From: Bacteroidota bacterium | GTDB taxonomy: Bacteria > Bacteroidota > Bacteroidia > Palsa-965 | DNA length: 64,000 nt | Reading direction: 5' to 3' | Assembly: GCA_006218065.1 (NCBI GenBank) | Contig: VBWE01000022.1 | Coordinates: 44,541-108,540, forward strand | Shown here: positions 19,236 through 29,200 of the stretch, piece by piece | Position numbering within the stretch: position 1 is the first letter of the stretch | How the letters are laid out: every line of letters begins with the position of its first letter | The notes under the pieces: generated by a model | Database searches by the model: none | What the model was told of the DNA's origin: nothing | What the model saw: only the letters and a program-made list of their open reading frames with translations | Translations under genes and position numbers: made by a program

Positions 19236-19256
19236 TCTGTACCTTATTTGTACCTT
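19236..19256 (+). promoter_or_regulatory. Two direct repeats, candidate integrase arm sites (right end)
   Basis: TCTGTACCTT (19236-19245) and TTTGTACCTT (19247-19256) have the same orientation and core as the three copies near attL (8248-8298). The second exactly repeats the first copy on the left. Location 60-80 bp inside attR fits tyrosine-recombinase arm sites. Confidence 0.55.
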
Positions 19257-19308
19257 TGAAACTACTGAAACGCTGAAAGCACCGCCAAATAAGGGAATAA
19301 AACCGGCG

Positions 19309-19334
19309 GTTACTTTCTGTATCGGAAAGTAACC
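19309..19334 (+). other. attR with perfect core inverted repeat
   Basis: GTTACTTTC (19309-19317) and GAAAGTAAC (19325-19333) are perfect 9-bp inverted repeats around a 7-bp spacer TGTATCG. This is the expected form of a tyrosine-recombinase core site with a 7-bp overlap region. The direct repeat shared with attL is 19318-19334. In attL the left arm is mnmE sequence and matches less well. Confidence 0.8.
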
Positions 19335-19455
19335 CCCTGATCAAGCCGAATACTAAATTCCCCAACATCCACCCATCCACAAACTTCCGCTATTCATCCC
19401 CGAAACTGGCAGTTCCTCTCTCCTGCATTATCTTTACGGAAACCGGTAGCCCGCT

Positions 19456-22400
19456 TTGAATCCTGTTTTTTATCGCCTGCTTTTCCTGTGCACTTTCTTG
19501 TGCCCCGTCCTGTTATCTGCGCAGGAGCAGGATTACATCGTGCATAAAAAACTGTACACCTACGCCGATGGCCTGCCGGGCAACAAGGTGAACTGCGTGG
19601 TGCAGGATAAACTGGGTTTTATCTGGCTTGGTACGCCCTATGGATTGTGCCGTTTCGACGGGCAGCATTTCCAGTTTTTCACTTCCAAATCGCACGGGCT
19701 GCAGAACAAGCCGATCGTTACGCTTTATTCCGACGGCTATACGGGACTGGTCATCGCCTACCAGGAAAATTTTTCCGACATCAACGCGGGCTACGATGAA
19801 CTGGATGTGATCGATATCCGCACGTTTAAAGTCAAACCGATTGATTCCGTTTATACCGGCATGCCATTTGGCCGCGACAAAGTGAAGAACCTGGATAAAA
19901 CCCGCAACAATGAACTGACCGGTTTTTGCTTTGCACCGTATGATTATTTTGATTTCAAACTTCGTACCAGTGCGCCTGCCTGGGTGCCCGACACGGCAGG
20001 AGTGCTGCACAAAAAAGAACAGAAAATCAAAAAGCTGGTTCGTTTTGTTACCGGTCCCGGTCTTGATCCGGCTGCGCCCGGAGCGATTGTCACAAGCGAT
20101 TACAATGCGCAATCCGATCTCAACGGAGCCGATGCTATCCTGATGGAAAACCAGGAACTGATTCTGAAAGCAGGAGGCAAAATGTTTTACCTGTATAAAG
20201 ACGAAACCGGGTACGTGGTACTGCATATCAATGTTTTCGGCCAGTTCAATATTTATTTTATCGGGTACGGCGGTGATGTGCGTTTCCTGGGAACCGGAAA
20301 AGGTTTGTACGGCAAGCATATGTTCGATGCATCGAACCGTTACTCCAACTCCTTTTATGGTCTTGAAATCGACAGCGATCAGTTCATTTCCATCATCTCG
20401 AAAGAAAAAGGCGCTATCCGTGTTACCGGCCCCGGTGACAGCGAAGCCCTGCAAAGAGCGCAGCCACTGCACGATATTACTGACCGGCTGGGTAATTACT
20501 GGATATGTACCACGGAAGGCCTGCTCAAAGTGCACATTTCGCCGAAATATTTTTACCCGCTGTATTCAGCCGCACAGGAAACCCGGCCCGGCAACCAGGC
20601 TGCGCGCGGCATACTGGTTACACCTGATTTTTCTGTCGTGTCGCTGACCAGCCACGTAAACATCCGGCATGCGGGAAAAACGATCCGTATCGAAAACAAT
20701 ATCAATCATTCGGCGCTGTATCATAACGGCACGTTGTGGCTGGGTTCGTTTGACCTGGCGACGTTTGATTTTGCAACGGGCAAAACCGTTACGAAAATGC
20801 GCTCCGCGAGCGATGAAATATGGAGCATGTTCCCGCTTCCGGGTAACCGCATATTGCTGGGCTGCACCAAAAATCTCGACGTGTATGATTGTGCCGCCAA
20901 CCGCGCAGCACAGGCAGATCATGGTTCGTTTCCCGCGCCGCAATTAGTGTACCGCATGTTCGGCATTACGCAGGACCAGGTATGCTGCGTAGCCGATAAC
21001 GGTATTTTCATTGTGAACGGCGAAGGACGTGTAACCGATTACTTCGGAAAAAACGCGAAGCCCGCCGGGAACCGCTTGCCGTTTGAGGGCATCAACGATC
21101 TGCATATCGACGCCGAAGGGACCTGGTGGTTTGCCACGTCGCGCGACGGCCTGGTGCGCTGGGACAGGCGAAACGACCGCTTCGGCTACTTCGGCGTTGA
21201 TGAAGGTTTTTTGTCGGTCAAGCTCTGCCGCATCGAAGAAGACCGTTCGGGCAACCTGTGGATCAGCACGGATTTCGGACTGGCGCAGTTCAGCAAAACC
21301 ACGCAACGCGCACGCATTTTCACCACGGCCGACGGTTTGCCGCACAATGAATTCAATCGCAGTTCCAGCTTTAAAGGCCCGGACGGTCTTTTGTATTTCG
21401 GCACGATCAACGGCTGCATACAGTTCGATCCGTCGGCGCTGACGGCGTTAAAGCAGGACGTTTCCTACCCGTTCGTCATCACCGGGCTGAAAAAATTCAA
21501 CCCCGCATCCAACGAGCAGCTGGATGTTTCGGCCGAACTGGGCCGCAACGGTTACCTGGAACTGCAGGGCAGCAGCAACCTCAACATCTCCGTACTGCTG
21601 CTCGACCTGGAAGATCGCGCGCACCTGTATATGTACGAAATAGAAGGTCTCGACAAGTCGAAAAACTATTCGTACGACGGGGAGATCAACCTGAGCAACC
21701 TGCCTTACGGAACGTACACGCTGAAAGTCGGCGCACAGCATGCTGACGGAACCTGGAACAGTACTCCCCTGAAAATAGCGCTGCATGTGCTTCCCCCTTT
21801 TTATAAAACGTGGTGGTTTATCAGTTTGGTGATTGTCTTCCTGGTGCTGACTTTGCTCTTGTATTTCCGTTTCAGGATCAGGAAGATCAGCAAAGAAAAG
21901 ATCAGGCTTGCAGAACTTGTTGAAGAACGGACAAAAGAGCTTCGCGCATCGCTGACCGAGCAAACGGCTTTGCTGCAGGAAGTGCATCACCGCGTTAAAA
22001 ACAACCTGCAGTTTATCGCCGCCATGCTGCAGATGCAGATCAAAGCGACGAAAGACGAAACCAATAAAGCGGTTCTGAAAGAAACATCCCTGCGCATCAA
22101 TTCCATGAGCCTGGTGCACGAGATGCTTTACAAAAAGGACAAGATGGAATTCATTCCCATCAATACGTACCTGGATGAACTGATTTCCAAGCTGAACGAA
22201 TTAGTTTATGCAAAGCAGTTCCCGGTAACGTTCAGCCTGGATATTGATGCAGTAAAGTTTAACGTGAACGACAGCGTGGCGCTGGGCATGCTCACTTCCG
22301 AGATCATCAGCAATTCCATCAAATATGCATTTGCCGGGAACATCAGCCCGGTTATCCGGATCAGTTTGAAATATCATGCGGAACAGGAATGCATTTATTA

Positions 22401-22575
22401 CAGCATTCGTGACAATGGTCCCGGGATAGACGAAAACACGAAAGGCAACGGTCTTGGCCTGCGGCTGATCGATATTTTTTCGCGTCAGATGGAGGCTACA
22501 TACAAAGCCGGTAACGACAACGGTTTAACCTATTCATTCGAAATACCATACAAACCCGATGAACAATCCATTTAA
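19456..22575 (+). CDS. Membrane sensor histidine kinase with beta-propeller input domain
   Basis: 1039 residues from a TTG start, with signal peptide (RLLFLCTFLCPVLLSAQ). The periplasmic part has two-component propeller repeats (GFIWLGTPYGLCRFDG, GNYWICTTEGLLKV, GTWWFATSRDGLVRWD, GNLWISTDFGLAQF) and a Y_Y_Y domain (about 690-790). One membrane helix (about 792-815) leads to a HisKA_2 domain with EVHHRVKNNLQ (phosphoacceptor His844/845) and an HATPase domain (SEIISNSIKYAF; DNGPGIDENTKGNGLGL). It senses an envelope signal and phosphorylates the LytTR regulator whose start lies inside its last codons. A near-consensus -7 box TATCTTTA is at 19429-19436. It is the first host gene after attR. Confidence 0.92.
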   Translation: MNPVFYRLLFLCTFLCPVLLSAQEQDYIVHKKLYTYADGLPGNKVNCVVQDKLGFIWLGTPYGLCRFDGQHFQFFTSKSHGLQNKPIVTLYSDGYTGLVIAYQENFSDINAGYDELDVIDIRTFKVKPIDSVYTGMPFGRDKVKNLDKTRNNELTGFCFAPYDYFDFKLRTSAPAWVPDTAGVLHKKEQKIKKLVRFVTGPGLDPAAPGAIVTSDYNAQSDLNGADAILMENQELILKAGGKMFYLYKDETGYVVLHINVFGQFNIYFIGYGGDVRFLGTGKGLYGKHMFDASNRYSNSFYGLEIDSDQFISIISKEKGAIRVTGPGDSEALQRAQPLHDITDRLGNYWICTTEGLLKVHISPKYFYPLYSAAQETRPGNQAARGILVTPDFSVVSLTSHVNIRHAGKTIRIENNINHSALYHNGTLWLGSFDLATFDFATGKTVTKMRSASDEIWSMFPLPGNRILLGCTKNLDVYDCAANRAAQADHGSFPAPQLVYRMFGITQDQVCCVADNGIFIVNGEGRVTDYFGKNAKPAGNRLPFEGINDLHIDAEGTWWFATSRDGLVRWDRRNDRFGYFGVDEGFLSVKLCRIEEDRSGNLWISTDFGLAQFSKTTQRARIFTTADGLPHNEFNRSSSFKGPDGLLYFGTINGCIQFDPSALTALKQDVSYPFVITGLKKFNPASNEQLDVSAELGRNGYLELQGSSNLNISVLLLDLEDRAHLYMYEIEGLDKSKNYSYDGEINLSNLPYGTYTLKVGAQHADGTWNSTPLKIALHVLPPFYKTWWFISLVIVFLVLTLLLYFRFRIRKISKEKIRLAELVEERTKELRASLTEQTALLQEVHHRVKNNLQFIAAMLQMQIKATKDETNKAVLKETSLRINSMSLVHEMLYKKDKMEFIPINTYLDELISKLNELVYAKQFPVTFSLDIDAVKFNVNDSVALGMLTSEIISNSIKYAFAGNISPVIRISLKYHAEQECIYYSIRDNGPGIDENTKGNGLGLRLIDIFSRQMEATYKAGNDNGLTYSFEIPYKPDEQSI

Positions 22576-23233
22576 GATACTGATCGCAGACGACGAGGTG
22601 CTGATTGCCGAGTTTCTGAAAGATGTGCTTGCCGAACTGGGCTATGTGAACCTTGTGCTCGCCCACAACAGGAGACAGGTGATGATCCAGCTGGAAGAAT
22701 CCAGGCCCGACCTGGTATTGCTCGATATCCGGATGAAAGATGACCTGGAAGGTATCCAGATCGCCGAACGCATCAACGCCGATTTCAAAATTCCGTTCAT
22801 CTACATCACGGCGCAGTCGGACAAAGAGATCATCCAGAAAGCGCTCGGCACAAAGCCAGCAGGGTACATCACCAAGCCGTTTAAAGAAGCTGATGTGTTT
22901 GCAGCCGTCAAACTGGTAGAAGAAAACGCCGAAATCAACAATGAAAAATTTCTCGTTTTCAAAGACGGGTACACTACCGTAAAAATATCGGTTGATGATG
23001 TTTTATATGCCAAGAGCAACGACAATTATATTGACCTGTACACCACCACGAAAAAATACACACTCCGTTATACGCTCGAATGGCTTTGTGAGCATGCTCC
23101 CGTGGGGATGTTCCACCGCACACACCGTTCGGCCGTAGTAAACATCACGAAAATCACACGGGCCACATCGAAATCAGTTTTTATCGGCGATGTTGAAATA
23201 CCCGTATCGCGCGGCAACCAGGTGAAACTCTGA
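22559..23233 (+). CDS. LytTR-family response regulator
   Basis: 224 residues. Receiver domain at 1-125 with acidic pocket D11-D12, phosphoacceptor D56 (LVLLDIRM) and Lys in YITKPF. C-terminal LytTR DNA-binding domain at about 130-224 (DVLYAKSNDNYIDLYT, MFHRTHRSAVVNITKI). The start overlaps the kinase gene by 17 bp, so the two are a coupled pair. Its targets cannot be read from the sequence, but LytTR regulators often control surface proteins, and a surface-protein gene follows at 23423. Confidence 0.93.
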   Translation: MNNPFKILIADDEVLIAEFLKDVLAELGYVNLVLAHNRRQVMIQLEESRPDLVLLDIRMKDDLEGIQIAERINADFKIPFIYITAQSDKEIIQKALGTKPAGYITKPFKEADVFAAVKLVEENAEINNEKFLVFKDGYTTVKISVDDVLYAKSNDNYIDLYTTTKKYTLRYTLEWLCEHAPVGMFHRTHRSAVVNITKITRATSKSVFIGDVEIPVSRGNQVKL

Positions 23234-23354
23234 TCGGCATACTTTTTCTCAAACAGTAAAGCCGTATCGGAAACGATGAAGTTTTTTCTTTACGCTCCTG
23301 TTTCCAGGAACCGGCTCGTCATTCGGCTACAAAGTTTTGCTGTTCATCCCGGTT

Positions 23355-23382
23355 TTGCAAAAGCAGCTATTCGGTGTCTTTG
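23355..23382 (+). promoter_or_regulatory. Putative promoter of the LamG-SprB surface protein
   Basis: TTG at 23355-23357 (-33) and TGTCTTTG at 23375-23382 (-7, one mismatch to TAnnTTTG) are 17 bp apart, a normal Bacteroidota spacing. It lies downstream of upstream in-frame start codons and supports a start at 23405 or 23423. Confidence 0.55.
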
Positions 23383-23422
23383 TTTTGCACAACGAATATC
23401 ATTCATGCAAAACCAGATAACC

Positions 23423-25822
23423 ATGATAAAGCAAATTTGTACACTGATTGTCGCCGGAATCCTGTCGCTCCCGGGATTTGCGCAAACACCCGGAGCTGCG
23501 CTTCATTTCAACGGCGGCGAATTAGTTGAGATATCGTCCAATGCGGCGCTCAATTTCAACACCGGTACTGTCGAATGCTGGTTCAGGCCCGATGCGTCCG
23601 GAAACAACCGTTGCCTGATGGGCATGCGATCATCCTTTTCGGGCACGCGCTGGAGCATTCACGCAAACGAATCGAACAACGAAATCGGTTTCTGGAACGG
23701 ATCTACTTTCATGGCGCTTCCGGCTACGCTCAACCCGGGGACCTGGTATCATGTGGCCGTAGTGATGGGCAGTTCTTCCACGGAAATTTACCTGGACGGA
23801 ACCAGCATCGGTACAGTCGCGCTCACACCGGATACCGGTCCCACCGGTGTTTCGCTCACCATAGGCGGTCATTATGATATCTCCTGGCAGATGGCTGAAT
23901 ATTACTACGGTGCGATCGATGAGGTGCGCCTGTGGAACCGGCAGCTTTGCGGATCGGAGATCCAATATTATATGACCGGTGAAGCCCAGGCCGGTGATCC
24001 CGGGCTGGTGGCCTCTTATCATTTCAACCAGGGCAACGCCGGGGCAAACAATGCCGGTGTAACAACACTTACCGATGCGAGCGGCAATAACCTGCACGGG
24101 ACTTTGTCGGGCTTTACTTTGAACGGTTCTACGGAGAACTGGATCGCGCCGGGCGGAGTGACTTCAGGCAACAGCCTTTCCGTTTATTTTTCGAGCAGTC
24201 TTACATCCTCCACTAATATTAACTGTAACGGCAATAACACCGGCAGCGCCACCGTATCGGCTTCCGGTGTTGTTCCGATTACGTACAGCTGGGCGCCTTC
24301 GGGCGGAACCGGCGCCACTGCATCGGGACTTGCGGCAGGCACATATACCTGCACGGTATCAGCCGGCTGCCGCATCAGCACACATACTGTAAACATCACC
24401 CAACCCGCCGCGCTCACCGCATCGGGAATGGCCACGACCAACTACAACGGATTCGCCATCAGCTGCCCCGGAAATTACGACGGACAGGCAACCGTAATTC
24501 CTTCAGGCGGCACAACGCCTTACAATTACATGTGGAGTAATGGCACCATTGGGCAAACCATCAACTGGATCGCGGGAGGTGTATATACCTGTACAGTAAC
24601 GGATGTAAGCGGATGCACAACTTCCGCGAACGTTAATATGTCGGAGCCTGCACCAATCAGTACAATCAACACTCCTGCCCACATTTCCTGCAACGGCGGA
24701 AATAACGGGGCAATTAACCTCAGTACTTCCGGTGGCGCAGGCAATTACACTTACCTCTGGTCGAACAATGAAACCACGGAAGATCTGAGCGGACTCAACC
24801 CGGGCAGTTACAGTGTGACGATAACCGACATGAACGGCTGTACCGGTACTTCTTCCATAACAATCACGGAGCCCGCTTCGGCGCTCTCGGTAACATCATC
24901 CAGCGGAACAATACTTTGCTATGGCGATACGACCAGTGCAAGCGTATCGGTTTCAGGCGGTACGCCCGGGTACAATTATTCCTGGTTGTCTTCGGGAGGA
25001 AATTCTCCTATCCTTTCTGGCGCTGTTTCCGGCGGATATACCTGCGTGATTACAGATGCGAACGGTTGCAGCGAAACCGGGATCTTTTACATCACCGAGC
25101 CTGCGGCCATCAGTCTTTCGGGCACGGTATCCGGTGCAAGTGGTTGTACCACCAGCGATGGCATTATCGATCTCACTGTTTCCGGCGGAACTGCGGGATA
25201 TACTTTTGCCTGGAGTAATGCTGCTTCAACGGAAGATATTTCATCGCTGGATGATGGAACGTACTCGGTGAGCATGACGGATGCAAACGGGTGCATGGAC
25301 TCCATTTCATTTACGGTAACCGAACCTGCTCTGCCCGCAGTTACATACACCGAGCCGATGGATACCGTTTGCCAGTCGACCACAACGCCTTTTTCACTCA
25401 GCGGCGTATCGCCCGCCGGCGGAACGTGGAGCGGCCCGGGTGTAACAGGAACGACGTTTGATCCGGCAATCGCCCAACCTGGAGCCAACGTAATTAATTA
25501 TACTTACACCGATGGTAACGGCTGCAGCGCATCCGCTTCCGATTCCATTTTCGTGGATATCTGCACGGATATACCGGGAAGCACGTTGCAGCATCTGAAC
25601 GTGTATCCCAATCCCGCCAGCGGCAGTTTTTTTATTGTACTGCCCGGTGTCCGGGATGCAACGGTAGAAATTTTTGCGGCCGACGGTCGTCGGATTTTTA
25701 ATCGCAACTATTCCGGCACGGGGCAGGTTGAAATCAATATTGCCGGTGAAGCGGCGGGTATTTACCTGGTAAAACTGACCGGTAACAATGGGGTGTACAC
25801 CAGCCGCCTGGTACGCAGGTAA
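23423..25822 (+). CDS. T9SS-secreted surface protein with LamG and SprB repeats
   Basis: 799 residues from ATG 23423; this start gives a clean signal peptide (MIKQICTLIVAGILSLPGFA) and lies after the predicted promoter, whereas the longer reading from 23276 does not. Domains: LamG/concanavalin-like fold (about 28-215, AALHFNGGELVEISSNAALN), then about five SprB repeats (ISCNGGNNGAI..., each with a C...G...G core and TVTDxxGCT motif) as in the Flavobacterium SprB gliding adhesin, and a T9SS type A sorting domain (LNVYPNPASGSFFIVL to SRLVRR). Probably attached to or released from the cell surface; adhesion or glycan binding is inferred. Confidence 0.9.
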   Translation: MIKQICTLIVAGILSLPGFAQTPGAALHFNGGELVEISSNAALNFNTGTVECWFRPDASGNNRCLMGMRSSFSGTRWSIHANESNNEIGFWNGSTFMALPATLNPGTWYHVAVVMGSSSTEIYLDGTSIGTVALTPDTGPTGVSLTIGGHYDISWQMAEYYYGAIDEVRLWNRQLCGSEIQYYMTGEAQAGDPGLVASYHFNQGNAGANNAGVTTLTDASGNNLHGTLSGFTLNGSTENWIAPGGVTSGNSLSVYFSSSLTSSTNINCNGNNTGSATVSASGVVPITYSWAPSGGTGATASGLAAGTYTCTVSAGCRISTHTVNITQPAALTASGMATTNYNGFAISCPGNYDGQATVIPSGGTTPYNYMWSNGTIGQTINWIAGGVYTCTVTDVSGCTTSANVNMSEPAPISTINTPAHISCNGGNNGAINLSTSGGAGNYTYLWSNNETTEDLSGLNPGSYSVTITDMNGCTGTSSITITEPASALSVTSSSGTILCYGDTTSASVSVSGGTPGYNYSWLSSGGNSPILSGAVSGGYTCVITDANGCSETGIFYITEPAAISLSGTVSGASGCTTSDGIIDLTVSGGTAGYTFAWSNAASTEDISSLDDGTYSVSMTDANGCMDSISFTVTEPALPAVTYTEPMDTVCQSTTTPFSLSGVSPAGGTWSGPGVTGTTFDPAIAQPGANVINYTYTDGNGCSASASDSIFVDICTDIPGSTLQHLNVYPNPASGSFFIVLPGVRDATVEIFAADGRRIFNRNYSGTGQVEINIAGEAAGIYLVKLTGNNGVYTSRLVRR

Positions 25823-25847
25823 ACGTCCTTCTTCCTGCTGAATGGCC

Positions 25848-25874
25848 AAGCCGCATCGTATACTGATGCGGCTT
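25848..25874. terminator. Rho-independent terminator after the LamG-SprB gene
   Basis: Perfect 10-bp stem AAGCCGCATC / GATGCGGCTT with a 7-base loop, followed by a T-rich tract. Confidence 0.8.
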
Positions 25875-25945
25875 GTCTGTTTTAATTGCTCATACAAGCA
25901 GAAATAATCGTGATATTGCATGACGCACCGGGAAATAAAACAGCC

Positions 25946-26182
25946 ATGATAAATGCGCCTTCTCTACCCGACCCCAGCCTGCTGCAGCAACTGGTGGAAA
26001 TGAAAATGCCCTTCGGAAAATATAAGGGAACGCTGATCTGCGACCTGCCGACTTTTTACCTCGAATATTTCGCGCGGAAAGGATTTCCTGCCGGGAAAAT
26101 GGGCATGCTTTTATCCACCATGCACGAAATCCGCCAGAACGGTTTGGATAATTTGCTGCGCCCGCTCCGGAAAAGAAACTGA
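25946..26182 (+). CDS. DUF3820 family protein
   Basis: 78 residues from ATG 25946 (a reading from 25886 adds 20 residues with no family match). The core MPFGKYKGTLICDLPTFYLE, then YFARKGFPAGKMGMLL, is the DUF3820 signature. This small family is found next to nuclease domains in larger proteins and alone in many bacteria; its function is not established. Convergent with the large minus-strand gene at 26201. Confidence 0.85.
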   Translation: MINAPSLPDPSLLQQLVEMKMPFGKYKGTLICDLPTFYLEYFARKGFPAGKMGMLLSTMHEIRQNGLDNLLRPLRKRN

Positions 26183-26200
26183 AGTTTTCCTGCGATGGTT

Positions 26201-29200
26201 TTATCCCGCAAAAAAGCAGAAATTCGTTCCGGGAATGAAAAAGAAAGAATGCCCTTCCTGCGCTATGATGAACAGGTTTGATCCTTTAATTCCGGCCGAA
26301 GAAACCGTAACCGTTTCACCGGCCGGGTTCGGGTAAATGCTGATGCGAGTTTCAGCCGATGCCATTTGTGCTGCGCCGGTGCAGATAAAAACACTGATGG
26401 CAACCGTATCGGAACTGGTACACCCGTTTGCATCCGTGACATCAACCGTATATGTAGTGGATACCGTCGGCGTAGCTACAGGACTTTGGCAACTTGTACA
26501 GCTCAGGCTTCCCGCAGGCGACCAGGAGTAAGTTACTCCACCGCTTGCGTTCAACGTGATATTTCCGTTCATACATATCGTATCATTGGCTCCTGCATCA
26601 GCAGCTACGGAGTTTACAAAAACAGTGATCGCATCACTGGCTGTACATCCGCTGGCGTCTGTAACAGTCACAGTATAAATGGTTGTTGCCGAAGGACTGG
26701 CGACCGGGTTTGCGCAGGTGCTGCAGTTCAGTCCCGCGGCAGGCAGCCACTGGTATGTAACGCCGCCGGTTGCGCTGAGCTGTGTACTGCCGCCTGCACA
26801 AATCGTCGCATCGGCGCCCGCACTGGCTACAGGCTGCGTAACAGTTATTGTTTGTGTGGCAGTGTTGCACCCGTTCCCGTTACAGGCCTGCAGGCTGATC
26901 GTATAAGTACCTGCGGCTGCGTAGCAAACGGATCCCGGGTTCTGCAAAGTGGAACCGGAAGGATTTCCACCGGTAAAAGTCCAGCTCCAGCTGGTGGGCA
27001 GTCCCGTGCTGTTATCGGTAACGGTAATACAGCTTCCCGGGCATGTGGACGTTGAGCTTAATGAAAACGCGGGCGTCGGCGGGTTGGTGTTTGTGCCCGT
27101 GATGTTGATGTTGTCGATATAAATATTGTTCCCGTTGTGATTGCGGTTCTGGAATGCAAATGTTACGGAAGTCTGGCCGGTATACGCATTCAGGTTGACC
27201 GTTTCCGTGCGCCATTCTGTTGCCGCAGGTATAAACGAACTGTTCGTATTCGGCGCTGTTGCAAGCGTGGTTCCGCCTTTGCTGTATACAGGCGTCCACG
27301 TTTGATCACAATCTGTAGAAACATAAACGTTCAGCGTGTCGAGATTGCTCGGACCGTTCTGCCGTGCATAAGCCACGTCGAAAGTCATGCTTGCCGTACT
27401 TAAAGATGCGAAATTGAGTTTCATCGTTCGCATTTCGTCGCGCGTGTTCGGCGCGTTGACACTGTTGTTGGGAAACCATGCACAGGAACCGGTACTGCTG
27501 AATCCACCCACGCTTGTATTGTGCTGCCAGGTATTTCCGTCATTCGCATCATCCACCATCGCCCAGTTTGCCGGTAGAAAAGGCAGCGCCTGGAATCCTT
27601 CCACAAGCGGCAGCGGCTGTGGATTCATTACGGTTACTGCAACCGTATTCGTAGTTGTGCAGCCGTTAGATGCAGTACCGGTAAAGCTGTATGTCGTCGT
27701 TACAGTCGGCGATGCTGTTACCGACGCGCCTGTGGTGGAACTCAATCCTCCGGGCGGGCTCCAGGTATAGGAAACAGCGCCTCCCGCATTCAGTACAACA
27801 GAACCACCCGAACAGATGGACGGCGCTGACGGTGTGATGGCCATCGCAGGTCCCTGGTTCACGGTAATGGTGATCGAATTGGTTGCCGAACATCCGGTGG
27901 TGCCGGTTACCGTGTAGGTTGTCGTAACAGTGGGCGTTGCCGTAACGCTCGCGCCGGTGGTAGAACTTAATCCGCTTGCAGGGCTCCACGTATAGGTTGT
28001 AGCTCCGCCGGCAGTCAGCGTGGTGGAAAATCCCGCGCACAAACTCGTTTGTCCCGCGCTAAGTGTTACCGTGGGTGGCGAACTGTTGCTTACTGTAATG
28101 GTTTGCGTGCTGGTGTTACAACCGCTGGCATTGCAGGCCTGCAGGCTGACCGTATATGTGCCTGGCGTACTGTAGCAAATCGTTGACGGATGCTGTACTG
28201 TTGACGTACCGGGACTGGCGCCGTTGAATGTCCAGGTCCAGCTGGTCGGTGAATTCGTACTGTTGTCGGTGAAGTTGATGCACTGTCCTATGCATACGTT
28301 GGTAAGACTGGCCGTGAATGACGATACCGGCGGCGGCAATTCATACCACCTGGCCACGCAGCTTCGCGGAAGCCCGTCGGCTGTGGTAAAAGGTCCGCCG
28401 GCGTAAAGCTCACCATTATAAACTTCGATCGCCTTCACGTAATCGTTCATACCGCTTCCCATCGCCGACCAGGTGGATGTATTCGGATTCCATTTGGCTA
28501 TTTTACTGGCCGGCGTAGTTCCCGCATTCAGGAAATCTCCGCCGACAATGATGTTCCCGTTGTACTTGCCAAGGCCGCGCACATAATTGTCAACTCCCGA
28601 GCCCATCGCCTGCCAGGCATTCCCGTCATAAACAGCAACGCCACGGCAATTCGGATCCCCGTTGACTTCCAGGAAATGCCCGCCCATATACAGTTTATTC
28701 GCCTGCTGATCCACATAAAAGCAACGAACGGTACTGTCGAGTCCGCCGATGATATCAACGCCGCTATTTCCGCCAACCCAGGTTGAGCCGTCCCACTTTA
28801 CCACGCGGTCGCAGGCTGTGCATCCTGCTGCGTTTGCAAAATCTCCGCCTGCCCATAATTCACCGTTATAAACGGCAAGTCCGCGTATATCGTTATCGAA
28901 ATCGGTAACGCCGCCGATCGGCACCCAGGTTGTACCTGTCCAGCGCGCAATGCGTGAGCAGGGATTTCCATCGCAGGTAGTAAAATCGCCTGCGGCTACC
29001 AGGTCGCCGTTCCATACGATCAGGCAAAGCACATCGTTGTTAAATCCCGTACCCAATGGCTGCCAGGCCGAACCATCCCAGCGGGCGATACCGTTGCATC
29101 CCACGCAGGGCTGGTTCACATTCCAGAAATCACCGCAAACGATAAGGTCGCCGTTATATTCAACTGTTGCACGGCCTACAATACCCACACCGCTGCCAAA

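Larger units (their letters stand above)
8111..19334. mobile_element. Integrative element inserted at the 3' end of mnmE
   Basis: An 11.2-kb segment is bounded by the 17-bp direct repeat TGTATCGGAAAGTAACC at 8111-8127 and 19318-19334. The left copy supplies the last four codons and stop of mnmE (Cys-Ile-Gly-Lys-stop), so insertion preserved the gene. Content: HTH and tyrosine integrase genes at the left end, a second HTH, a Rep-like gene, three proteins of unknown role, a degenerate RadC, a type IIG restriction-modification enzyme and a CoiA-like nuclease. The interior is clearly richer in A and T than the flanks. No relaxase, type IV secretion or phage structural genes are seen, so it is an integrative island or satellite rather than a complete conjugative element or prophage. 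The 3' end of mnmE (trmE/thdF) is a known island target, as for Salmonella SGI1. Confidence 0.9.
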
